This document shows, piece after piece, positions 25,001 through 36,600 of a stretch of DNA of 64,000 nucleotides (its first letter is position 1; the number at the start of each line of letters is the position of its first letter). Below the pieces are notes generated by a model. It worked only from the letters and a program-made list of their open reading frames with translations, was not told the origin of the DNA and ran no database searches. Origin of the DNA: Phoronis australis (taxonomy: Eukaryota > Phoronida > Phoronidae); assembly GCA_002633005.1 (NCBI GenBank), contig NMRA01000506.1, forward strand, positions 222,276-286,275, written 5' to 3'. The position numbers and the translations under genes were made by a program.

Positions 25001-25284
25001 CAGAAAGAGCAATTACCGTTGACATTAACAAAGGCACGATCGATAAGAATTCTCTGGGCTTACGTGTTGAAGCAGCTGAAGTGATGAAAAGTAACAGCAT
25101 TGACAAACGTCAGGAGCTGGGGACTGGATTCACTGAAGACTCACCTGAAGATGTGTTGGACTTTCTGCTGAGTTTAGATGCACCAGTGAAACAAGGTCAG
25201 GCAACGATACAAACTTCGTCTAAGTCAAAGCTGGTGGAAAATGATGACAGCCTTGAATACTGGCTTGATGAAATCCTAAGATGA
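19082..25284 (+). CDS. AVEN: Aven, cell death regulator
   Basis: Four exons: 19082-19270, 20854-20989, 22811-22971 and 24667-25284; phases 0, 1 and 0 join cleanly to give 367 aa (human Aven is about 362). Aven binds Apaf-1 and Bcl-xL, restrains caspase activation, and helps activate ATM. Family landmarks are YRRRKIESNWQRYE (residues 71-84), RGESFQKLLSSTGEALAQF and FEEEKDW (about 96-123), the acidic DVLDFLLSLDAPVKQG block, and the C-terminal SLEYWLDEILR, which matches the human LEDWLDSMIS end. Exon 1 is Lys/Gln-rich instead of Arg-Gly-rich and was chosen from its ATG, basic composition and matching phase-0 donor (GAG|GTAGTA), so it is the least certain part. AATAAA lies at 25951. A partial second copy of exon 4 sits at 23700-24000. 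Confidence 0.9.
19314..19794 (+). repeat. Dispersed repeat D in AVEN intron 1
   Basis: Plus-oriented copy of the family starting ATAGGACACTGGGAAAATGTCC and containing CAAATTTGGCTAACTTCGGA, GAACATCATATCTGAGAAATGG, GTGAAACTTTC and TCATGTTATTGATACCGATATT. It ends at TATTTGGCTAAT...GAGTCCTAC. It begins about 45 bp past the exon 1 donor of AVEN. Confidence 0.75.
21201..22016. mobile_element. 800-bp inverted-end element U, AVEN intron 2
   Basis: The left end contains GTCCTAAAGTCGTGAGTGCC and a second CCTAAAGTCGTGAAC. The right part contains GTCACGACTTTAGGGCC and TTCACGACTTTAAGTCACC, which are inverted matches. The interior shares words with 36455-37235 (ACACTTTTTTGTGC-type, CCAGGGT, GGCCAAAG, GCTGGGTTCTTA, CATCAAAG), so the two are diverged copies of one family. 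No transposase frame was seen. Confidence 0.6.
23036..24000 (+). repeat. Tandem 967-bp duplication, copy 1
   Basis: Bases from about 23036 to 24000 recur at 24003-24967 at a constant offset of 967 bp, with only scattered substitutions in the intronic part and an identical exon. Copy 1 includes part of AVEN exon 4 (23700-24000) and stops at a single N (24001), where the sequence jumps back to intron. The exon fragment therefore has no 3' part and cannot be the functional exon. Confidence 0.95.
23228..23302 (+). repeat. tRNA-derived SINE head, AVEN intron 3
   Basis: It carries an A-box-like TGGCGCAGCCAACTAGAGCA and a B box GGGTTTGAGTCCC with the usual spacing of a tRNA gene promoter. The flanks do not form a 7-bp acceptor stem, so it is a tRNA-derived SINE and not a tRNA gene. 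The same unit is present at 24195-24269 because of the local duplication. Confidence 0.65.
24003..24967 (+). repeat. Tandem 967-bp duplication, copy 2
   Basis: Second copy of the duplicated block. It continues without a break into the complete AVEN exon 4, so this copy is taken as the true locus. Differences from copy 1 include GTTGTTG/GTTATTG, GATGATG/GACAATG, GATGGCG/GATGTCG and CACGATTTG/CACGAGTTG, a level that would fit two alleles. Confidence 0.95.
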
Positions 25285-27600
25285 GAACTTACACTGTTGT
25301 TTCTAAAGCTGCTATTTTGCACAGGCTTCTTTCGGCCATAGGCCAGTAATTCGTAAAACTTTCATGCGAATTGACCCTCGTACTGCGGTGAAAACCTGAT
25401 GATAAAATCTGCGAAAAAGAATTGAAAAACAACTGACCTGGAAATTGTTGATAAATATTTGCAACGTAAGGGATGAGTTCATCCTGGATTCCAAAAATTG
25501 GGTGTTCAAAATGTACTTCCCCTATTTCTCATGGTGTGAATGACCAATGACGTGTCACTGTGTTTATATGACCCTATTCAATTTGCTCTAGCTCACTTAT
25601 AGTGTGATGTGTTACTATGGAGACATGGGTCTGCAATTAAGTTTGTTATATGTTACATCATATCTTGAATAAGTTCTCTTCTGGACAGGCCAATGAGCTC
25701 CCAGGGCTATTGTTGGCTAGTTTAAAGAAACACCAATGCTTATTTACTTTTACTTGGAGGTCCAAATGCTTACAGGTGATTATACTGGACTGGTGATATC
25801 ATCACCTGGCTCTTCAAGGGATCTGTTTCATGGGTGGGGCACCATAGGGGGCTGGGGGAGGCTATAGCCCCCATTTTTTAAGTGCTGCGCCGCCCATGAA
25901 AGTGACTTTAGACAGAAATTTGGTGTTGCACTCTCACTTCAAAATTACTGAATAAAAGTTTAGCCACACAATAATTAGCATATCACAACCTATATACAAA
26001 TTATCGCAGTAACCAGAAGTAGTGGGTGTATTTCCAGAGGCTTAGCGTTTTTGCTAAAGTGAGTTTTATTAGTTTTCAGAAATAGTGTGGGTTGCAGGAC
26101 TAAATTTCTGGCTTAAGCATGCGCGCACCCAGGAGGGGATCAGGGGGGGCTCATTAGAACTCTAATGAGCCCCCCATTTGGCGAAGTGGGCAAAAAGGTC
26201 CGCCTTAGAGAGACAAAAAGTCCAAGAAAATGAGGCATAAGTCCATTAAACATACTCAAACGCGCAATTCACAGTGGCGCTCCCGTTTTCTTTTTTTTTT
26301 ATTTTTTTAGTCCGCCCGCTTTTTTGTTACCAAAAGGTCCACCCACAAAGTCAGGAATTCGAGCCCCCCTCCATATTGAAGTGTGAGTCACATTTCATGC
26401 AAAAGATCCCTGGAGATACTTCTTTGCAGCCAATAACATGGGAGGAACATGTTTGACTTGGTGAAAAGACGCATTCACAGTGTGCGTGATTAGATGCAAG
26501 GTGTTTTAAACAAATTGCGGTCTTGTCCTCTAGAAGCCACGAGTATCTGGTCCCGTGCTACCAGTAACCACATAGCAATCTGAAAATATGTCATTTCCAC
26601 ATGGCTACATTATGTAAGTGTATTAAATTAATGAGAAATATAAACCATCACCACAGTGCTTGCTTAAATTGCACCCATTTCAGTGCAGTTATTGAGATTG
26701 TGAAATCAGCAGTTTAACAAATGTGCAGAAACCGAAATTCAAATCATACTTAATACAATATTTCACAAATACCATCTACTCAATTATGACGAAAACCAAT
26801 TTTTACAAACAAAATTTAATATAGCATACTTGCGGCTTATGAATACTAACATATTTAAATCTACATCATGTTCATCTAGTAATACAGCATTAATTTTAAA
26901 TAACAATCTTATGCAATAATCACAAAAAATACAGTGTAAACAAAATTAAACAATAGATGTTAAGCCCACTTGCAGCCTATGAATTCTCCATTATTCAAAT
27001 TTAAAGCATGTTCACTTCAAACAGTGTTTCTGAAATAATAATCTGGTAAATAATACAAAAATGTGTTGTGAGCAAAATCAAAAAAATAACCCAAGTGTCG
27101 CACCTTTTGAACTCCTAATTAATGGAATCCAAAGTGAATCATGTGACAGCGTGATATATGGGTAATTCTTAATTTTTGAAATTTTTTGTTATACAATATC
27201 CTGTTTTAAAAAGGCACTACACTAAGTTTCAGGTTTTGTGTACTGTGATATGTCTACAGTTACCTATTGTCCTTGAACTTTACAACAAGTAGAACTGTTC
27301 AGGATGTCACTGTCTCAGTAAACAAGCTTCAAGCTGTTGTCAAATTCTTAATCCAAAATTGCGGGTTGACGGTTTTACACTGAGCACGATTCAAAGGACA
27401 ATATCAAATTGTCACAGACATTGATTTTTCAATGGTTTACGTACTTGCAAAACAATTCGCACTGCGTAAATAACAACCAGTGCTTCCTAATCACAGGATT
27501 GCCATACACATTAACAAGGAGTCTGACAGTTCTGTTTCTATGAGCCATTGTAAAACTGCATTGAGTCCATCTTTATACGAGCTTTCGTCTCTCTTCTTGA
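25285..27600. other. AVEN / STYX 3' flanks
   Basis: A convergent intergenic stretch between the two stop codons. It holds the presumed AVEN 3' UTR with AATAAA at 25951, a C-rich patch around 25840-25880 (CTATAGCCCCCATT) and the dispersed repeat at 26150-26385. The remainder is AT-rich, and I see no exon in it. A convincing minus-strand polyadenylation signal for STYX could not be pinned down. Confidence 0.5.
26150..26385 (+). repeat. Dispersed GGCAAAAAGGTCCGC repeat, copy 2
   Basis: Second copy of the repeat at 14690-14925, in the same orientation, starting GCCCCCCATTTGGCGAAG and ending near GAATTCGAGCCCCCCT. A T-run (26290-26312) has expanded in its middle. It is directly preceded by GGGGCTCATTAGA / TCTAATGAGCCCC, a short perfect inverted repeat. 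Confidence 0.6.
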
Positions 27601-27606
27601 CCATCA

Positions 27607-30600
27607 TCAGCTGCTGAAATCGCCACAGGGCTGTGCATCCATGCTGTCGTCTCCCATGTCATCTATTTTCCGTTTTAATTTCTCACCTACAAACAAGGAC
27701 ATTATCCTTATGAAGAGTACATTCAACGCTACCTTTAGAAGAGTCAGTCACCGATATAGGTTACAAAAACCCTCGTGTTGTGCTCTGATCTGTGACGTTA
27801 ATCAATTTCTGAAGAAAACCAGTGATCTTCATTTTATCATTGACTTTTGATGTTTCCTAATATCATTCTGAGTTTTAACTGCCAGTGAAGAACCACCATA
27901 ATGCTCAGTAACATAAATATGACACTGCGTCTGAGTGTAAAATTTATATCCCAAATACGTATGCAATGTCCATGATATTTCTTACTAAATATAACTGGCC
28001 TCAATACACCTTACGCAGTGTCCCATACTTAAGAAATGTGACAAATGACAAAATCACCCATGACCGAACATTAAGAATTAAAAAAATAAGAATGCAATTT
28101 CGATTTGAATTTCAGTGTCACAATTATAGAGACTGTCATTTGTCCCAATTTTTACCCTAATTTAATGAGTTTGACAAGAACTGACCAATCACTTTGCAAT
28201 AGCGCTGTTGAACACTATACTGGCTTGTGCAGATTCTAGGTTCCTCAGAGTCTTCTAATAAGTTTGGAATGACACATGCTCTTGACTTATAGGCCCACGA
28301 TATAACAGCCACCCATTATGCATTGCAAAATCAAAGGGAATATATTAAAAACATGACCACATAATTTCCATATAGTCCTGGCTCTTCTAAGGAAGATAGA
28401 ACCAGCATAAGCCAGTGTAGTAGCTTGAAGCAAGTCATCCATTGCTGATCACATGATTAACTGTGGATGGAGTGAACTCCAGGTCAGCAGGTCACCTTCG
28501 AGTGGTTTGCATACAACATCGATTTTGTTGCAAAATCAATGACACGAAACAATATTTTAAATGTTCGGCAAAAACTGTGTGACAAAGTACCAGAAGTTGG
28601 GTAGGATTTGCAGCAAATCTATGAACTTATAATGAAGTCACCAGTCATCAAAGGTTTTCTAATATAGGCGATCTCTCATTGGTTCCGCAAACTTGCAGGT
28701 CTTTTGTGTTTCAGGAGTTTGGATTGGACTCGTGAATTGCAGGCTGTTCATATTCAGACAAAAATTTCCTACATAGTCACATTAGCTGGTGATTCAATGG
28801 ACAGGTAAACAAACTGGATAAACTATGTTCCATATTAGAAAACAACAATGGACAGGTAAACAAACTGGATAAACTATGTTCCATAGTAGAAAACAACAAC
28901 TATATGACAAGAAATTGAAATTAAAATATCAAATTTTCCTTTGAATTCTGTGTTTTGCTACACGCACAGTCCATACTTTTAAAACAGCATTTTTGTGAAA
29001 TAGGGGTACAAGTAACCTTAAGACTGAACTTGGGCTCAACGATCAGCATAACGTCAACTCACCAAATGTGACCTGGTAAAATTTCCAGGTCGCCAAATGG
29101 TATACGAGGTCACTAAAAAAGATAACCCCGCATAAGATGGTGCAAAGTCTTGGTCCTAACAAACAATGCACAGTTAAGATTCCAAACTTCAAAAACGAAA
29201 AAACAGAGCAGCTGAATTAGAAAATTTGAGGAATCTGAAACAATGTCAAAAGGACAAGGAGCAATCCCAAAGATGCCATCAGGGCATTTTCTTAGTTGAA
29301 TGAAAAATAGGGATGAAATGTGCACAATGACAATGGATTTACCGAAGGTACTTAAGGAGGAAGAAAACTTTGTCTAAAAATTCACCAAATTCATGGCCAC
29401 ATGGAGTTTTTATCTGATTGCCAAACAGAGTTCGAGGTCGCATCGGTGAGCTGTAGGTTGCCAAATCAAGTGTTGGAGCTCAATAAATTGGACGGAATTT
29501 CTCGATCGTCATTTTATCTGTCAAAAGCAAAGTCAGTTGAAAGGACAAAGACTAATTGTGCACAAAACACTAGATGGAGACAGATGGTGCTTTTAGATCA
29601 CTTACCTTTCCATTCTGACGGTTGGCCATTTCGGTGAGACAGTCTAGCAAGGTAGATAGGCTCGTACTCCTAAAAAAGTTAACACTTTTAGTTTTCAGTC
29701 ACACACTTGAAAACACTTCAACCTTTCAATTGAAGAACCATTTTCACTGCAACTTTTTATTACCATCATCAAAAATTCGTCAGAGTCTTAATTACTTTTT
29801 ACTATTGTCAGGAAGTCAATATTGATTGTTGTAATATTCCTAAAGAGACTAGTAGGATTCACTTCTGTCACTATTGATATCCCACTACTTTCAACCATTA
29901 AAGTGGGTAATGGTCGAATATAACATGCCTGAACTTTGAGAACCAGTTTTCTCCACTAAATAACAAGCACCAAACTGGTTCTCAAAATACGGGCACGTTA
30001 TATCCAACTATTGCCTTGAAGTGTACAGTAATTCTTCACTTACCGGTATTTAGCTCAAAATATGCCCAACAAGTAAAATTTTATTTTGTTAAATTTCTTA
30101 ACAAAAGTGAAGATTAAGAACATTTTATATGAATATTACAATATCAATTTCAATATGGCGTGGAAAATATGTTGCAAACATTTTGAGTCTTGTCAGCACG
30201 CCATCTGTTGGTTACAATCATACATTGTGGTAAGTAGATGACATAAAACAACATTCGTTCAAATTCCCATTGTTTGCAAAGAGGTAATCTGCCTTTGAAA
30301 AATGGAAAATTGACAATTTCGGAAATTATTTTTGTGCGAAGTAAGTAAGTGGCTTTGATGTTTAAAACATCACCAACTTCAAACTAGTAATTATTAAAGG
30401 ACAAAACAGAGTTTTAAATTTTTTTTTCACAAACATGGTGAGGTCATGGGAATTTCATTGGCATTTTACAGGCCTTCCTGGGAAACTAATTGTATTTTCT
30501 CTGTAACTACTGTTCAGAGAATGTAAGGACTTATGGCTTAGAGTATTTTTTCCCATATCAAAGATAACAATTCATTTTGATGTATAACATTCAAAAATAA

Positions 30601-33600
30601 TTATCTGCCATATAGAAGTAAAAATTAACATCTATAAGCACCATTACGACCACAGTAAAACAAGAGCAACACGTAGTGTTGATATTCTCACTCTGTGCAT
30701 TGCATGTGCTGCAGATAAAAAGGACGGTTGTTATTTCAAATATTCCCACTAAAGGGAGCAATGATAGTGAACTTAAAATAGCCTCTAGGGGGTGCAGAGC
30801 ATGTAGGCAATGCTCTCCTCAATAGGAACACACCTACCAAAATCAAAAAAATAAAACTGCTACTAGGGGTACAGTAGTAGTCAGAAACCTTGTCCAAAAT
30901 TCGTCATCCGAAGTCACGTTCATAAAATGCATATGCCAATTTCACAATGAAATTCATGGATTACTTTACTTTTAGCACATTGGCATTTGTATGCGGAAAT
31001 ATCATTTGAAGCAATAACTTACCAAAAGTTGACGGGCAAAGCCTTCGTTAGGGAAGACACAAAATCGCTTGGCCTGTACGATTCTAAGTGCTTCTCTAAA
31101 ATAACAAACCACAACAAGATAAATTTAGAGCACAACAGATTACATATTCTATTTCTTAACACAAAAAAGTTTCTTGAAATTCAAAGTTGAAAACAACCAT
31201 GATGCCGAATTTTTATGTTTTTTGTCAGAAATCTACATGATTGTAGGATGACGAACCAATTTTTGTTTTAACTGCTGTTACTTTTAAAATGAACAGGATG
31301 CAAAATGATGTGCAGACTAAACTGAACTGATAGTTTTGGTTGAGATGATGCATGGGCAAAAATTGCACCAACAAAAATTAGTTCAGGTAAGAGTCTTTCC
31401 CATGTTTTTAAAAAAAACAATAAGTCCATTCATTTAAAGTTGACATGTACCAGCCTTCAGTCAAACAATATTATTTTTTATATCGACGAGTTACTGTCAT
31501 AAAACTGGATTCAACTTGCAGCTTACTCAGACTAGCAGTTCCTGGACCTGACAAACTGAAATTTCATTTATGGTTGAGGCCATGTGTACAGCAGCGTTTT
31601 TGAGATCTCATCTTGAACACTTATGTAAACTAAAATTTGTCCATCGCATTGATACTGTTGCTGTGCAATCAATACGCCTTTCTTTTCTATAAATTCATTA
31701 CAAAGACATGGTCATGTGACCCAATTAGTGGCAGTTGGTAAAGAGTAAAAAATAAATTATACAGGGTTTCAACATTTACAGAGTGGAAATCTTTGGTAGA
31801 GATGTGGGTAAATACACAGATTTGACAGCAAGGTCCTATAGATCTAACATCTCAGTTCATTTATAAGAAGCTGACAAGCAAAATGATAGTAAAATGTTTT
31901 AGAAGCTATTAAAATCAGTACCATTTTGAAAATAAGTCACCAAGAAAGGTACCAAAGCTTCAGTGGCTTATGTTCTAAACAAGTTGGCACACATGGTCAG
32001 TATCGTGTTCAGTTTCATAAATAAGATGTAAATCTCTTTGTGCAAAATTGTAATCCTCGGCCCATTTAAGGTTCTAGTGGTCACATGGTTAGATCTGACC
32101 TATGTCTGCACAAAGAAATGACAACAGGTGGAGTATTGCAGGCAATAGGAAAGGTGGCAGGTGTGCATAGCATACCATTCAAGTTTTGAAAAATTGTGTA
32201 TTTTCTGTGCACCTGATCAGTCTAACTTGTCAAGAGGATCTGTCCCTCGTGCTACTTTACCAATCTTTAAGTAAGGTAGCAGAAATGACCCAAATATTTA
32301 CAGGAGAATCGCCCAACTTTTGGACATGGCACAAAATGTACTTTTGAGAGGAAAGTGTAAGAAAAGCAGTCACAAAATACAAATTCTAAAACCTATCATT
32401 GGCTCTTAGACTACGGTAACAATAAACAAATTCTAAAACCTATCATTGGCTCTTAGACTACGGTAACAATAAACAAATTCTAAAACCTATCATTGGCTCT
32501 TAGACTACGGTAACAATAAACAAATTCTAAAACCTATCATTGGCTCTTAGACTACGGTAACAATAAACAAATTGCCCGCGTAGCCACACACCCACCTGTA
32601 TGGGAGTCCATATTTTTCCATAATATATGCAATGACTAAAGCAGCACTGTAAATACGAAGGAGAACAGTTATTAGCAAAACCTACAAAATACAGTACAAG
32701 CCAAAAGTATTCAGACTAAGTGACTCGGAACTTTATGTCATGACAGCTGAGCAGAAGCCAAATTCATCATCAGCGTGGTCTTCTCTCATGAACGATAACG
32801 AAGTGTAATTAACAGAAAAGTTAGTACGGTGTCTTTTTGCAATTAGAATTTTTCCACCTAATAAGTATTAGCAGAATTAGCTGACATGATGGGAAAACAG
32901 TATTTATCTAGTTCCTTTTGTCTCGTGCTGTATAAATCCTTATTTTGTAGAAACAGGCATTTCTTACCTCACACCATAAAAAATGCCAGACCTAGGTTTG
33001 TTGTAATTTTGTGATACTGAAATTCTTTAAAAACTTTACATCCAACAGAAATGGAATCTTATCACAGAAAGGAATATCACGAGATCAATTTCTGAGTCTC
33101 AGAGTAGAAAGCCTCATTTCATTTTTATTTTTAGCCAGCTAAGCACGGCAAAATATAGCTTTAACACCATGGCAGACACTTAGGAAATTGCTGCAATGTA
33201 ATTGGTGGTGTTGACATTTGCAGTGTCATACATGAAATCACTGCGAAGAAATACAATGACCACTTGATTCCGACAGTGGGACAACTGTAGATGCTTTCTC
33301 AGAGCCCGTCTGCCATGTAGTAGCAAGATGACTGATGATTGATTACTTACCTACGTGAAATACCAGCATTTCCATGCACAAGAACTTTACCTAAAGATTA
33401 AGCAAAAAAGAAAACAATGTCAATGAGTGACTCGCATATGTTTCCTTAGAAAAAATCAAGGAAAGTTCAAGTACTGAAAACCTGACAGTTGCACAGATAG
33501 GGTTTTAGTTAAGAACCAAACCACCAGACAGTTACGTAGTTGAATTTTGTGGTAAACCAAGTGTCATCTCACAATTCTTGACATGAGTACAGAAGTCCAG

Positions 33601-36600
33601 TTGAACAGATTTCATTTCTCTTTTGTTATGTCCAGTGCATAAAATGACCCGCCAACTTGTTCATCTTCATCTCACGCAATAATGAGCCGTCAGTTCTTTA
33701 TAACAGGGCCATCATTCGTCCGAGTGGAGAGGTACCTGCACCTTCTGAGAGGGGATTTTTGGGGCCGGTCAGGGAAAATTCTACCCCCCGATCACCATCA
33801 ATAGCACCCCCCACCCTGATGCAGGCCCTCATAGGCGCTGACTCAAGTAGCCAAAATTAACATTTAGTGCTCTTTCAAATTTTCACCAGTGTGAGTTACA
33901 GGTGATTTGAACATCAAGGAGAATTCTTCAATCACTCTTTGGGCCTCGTGAGAGGATTTTTGCCTGATTTTTCAATTTTTTCAGAGCGGAATGGGGCTGA
34001 ATACCGAGGAACTGAGGGCCCTGCACAAGCACAGATATTACGTCTAACCTTAGTAAGAAACAAGTCGAGATCAGTTTCATAATGTTAAGTTGTCTAAATC
34101 AAAAGTTAGTTTTTGGCTTCTTCTGTTCTCACTTTGTTGGTAATTTTACCATAACTCTTACCACCACACTCTAGGCATCCATCCACGAACTGACTGACTT
34201 GTGGAAAATGTTGAATTATGTTCTCTGTTAATGAGTCAGATATTTCCAGGACGAGGTACCTATAATAAATGACACATAAATCTTTTTGTATAAAATAAAT
34301 TCAGTAAAAATTTACAATTATAATATTCCTTTAATTTAGGATGATGTGTCCATAGTTATGAGCTTGAAAGCAACTGCAAAACACCAAAAGGTACTAAATA
34401 ATGAATAAAAAACAAACCATGGTACTTTGAGCACCTGAAAATGCATGCATTGTCTAAAAAGCTAAGTTCCAATCAAAGAAAAATGCTAATTGCATAACTA
34501 TGAAACTAATGTAAATGATGCAACAGTAAATAAGAGATTTTCACAAATAGCAGCTTGATTCTAAATGAAAATACGGTAATTGAACTGCATTCGTTTCCTT
34601 AAAACTCACCTGAAGTCATTGGTAAAATTTGGTTTTATAAAGTTTGCCTCCATCACATGGCGAATACAAATGACATGAGTGATGCCATTTTCTTTCAAAT
34701 AGTTGAACTAAAATCAGAATAGCAAAGCAGGTCTTTGTTACTAGGTATTGGACACTATCATACATCCAGGAAAAGATCTTGATGCGAAAAAATATTGAAA
34801 ACTTTTGAAGAAAAACACACATGGCTCCCCTACAATCAGGAAAAAAAATCAAGTGATTTTTCCAGAATTCTTGAATTATAAGTTTTTAGATCCGGTTCTG
34901 TGGATTTCAGTGCAGACATTGAAAAACAGCACATAAGTATTTAGACTACAAATTGATAAACATTCCAACTTACTTCATCTCTTTAACAACTTCAGAAGGA
35001 CACAATTTTATGAAAATTTAAGAATTGTGCCTTAGTTTTTAATCCCTCATAATTTTTCTTAATTCGTTTATGTAAATCTCCTCTTACTCAGTGCATCAAA
35101 TTGTAGAACCATATTCATTGTCATCTAATAACTGCATAGTTTTGAAACGCTTAAACTTTCTAATAGATATAGTATCCACTTTCACTTTTAATAGCAAATT
35201 TAAATTTTAATTACTTAACAGTCTCATCAATATAGCCACTCTGTGTTTTTTCATAATTATGTTTAAATTATTTGTAGTTAGACTGTTCAATATTCTATGT
35301 ATTATGTTGTTATACCTTAGAAATTATCTTTTGTAATTTTGAAATCTGTCTGCAATGATCCTCATCATATTTATGATTATATTTGTTAATTTGCCTAATC
35401 AATGCAGTGACAAGTCAGAACAGGTTGTGGAAAACACCGCTATCCATTCAAGACAACTTACCTGAACACATGGTTATTCCATTTAAAAAGGTTATCAAGA
35501 ACAAGAAAACAATTTAGATGACCAATTTTGACGTTAATGGAACATCCATTTCATTTTACTTTATTATGACGATACCTTTGACTTGTTGGCTGCTGCGTAG
35601 GGGCCAAGGAAGACCCCTGGTACTATCTCCTGCATCTCACGCCACATCACATAAGACCAGTCCTGCAGTAGAAATACTTACAATTAAATACAAGTATTTT
35701 AGTTCAGTAACAGAAGAAAACTTGCAACAATAGCTGACTTTCGAAATAGCTGTGCAATATTGAAATTCATTATCCCGCCAGATGGCGATCAGGTCTTTGG
35801 TGGACAGGCGTTCAGCACCTACAGATCCCATGTAATGCAGACGAGAAAACAACGTTTCAACACCTTTCCTGCTTGACAATGCCGCCAAATTTCCAATGCT
35901 GTGAAGTGGATGTATTACTGCTTTACGAAAAAAGGCAAACGTTTTAAAATATCAATGAATGAACAAGAACATCATGTTCCATACATTCCCCACTGCAAAG
36001 AAGAACCTGTGACAAAGCTTTTACACATTAATAAAGCATGAAAATGGTTCCAGGTAATCAGTGCAATGGGCCCACCTGAGTGACCTGCGCAGGTCTGGTA
36101 CAACATGTACCAGACCTGCATGTTGTAACAGACCTCCTGCAATTATTTTGCTATTTTGATTGTGAAATGAACTTAGGGGCTTCACGGGGTATACGCTGGA
36201 CACGCTGTTATCACTGGCTTTGTTTCAAATGAAATCAAACATCTTAATTCTTCAGGCAACTTTTACCCTAACGGACCTGATTCAATGATTTCCTGGTTCC
36301 CTAACAGTGTTGTGATTAGTGAACAATGTCTGAGTAGCTGAATCAAGCGCTGTTTTTGGCATGTGCATGTTATTTTAAGAAAAACCTTTCTTCACTTTAT
36401 TTTTAATTTTATGGGGTATACTCCGGGGTATATAGTCCGGTTACCTATTGTCGTCAGGCTCCAAAGGTCGTCCGCCATCTTGTTTCGCGTGCAGCGCAAC
36501 CACGCGGGACTTAGCGTTCCAATTTGGAGTGCTCGTGTGCACGTTAGGTACTAACTTATCGGAAGAGACACGTATCAAAGTAATGAGACAAAAATCGGTG

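Noticed and set aside
32381-32571. CRISPR-like direct repeats
   Set aside because: The units are contiguous with no unique spacers and lie in a eukaryotic intron; it is a minisatellite.
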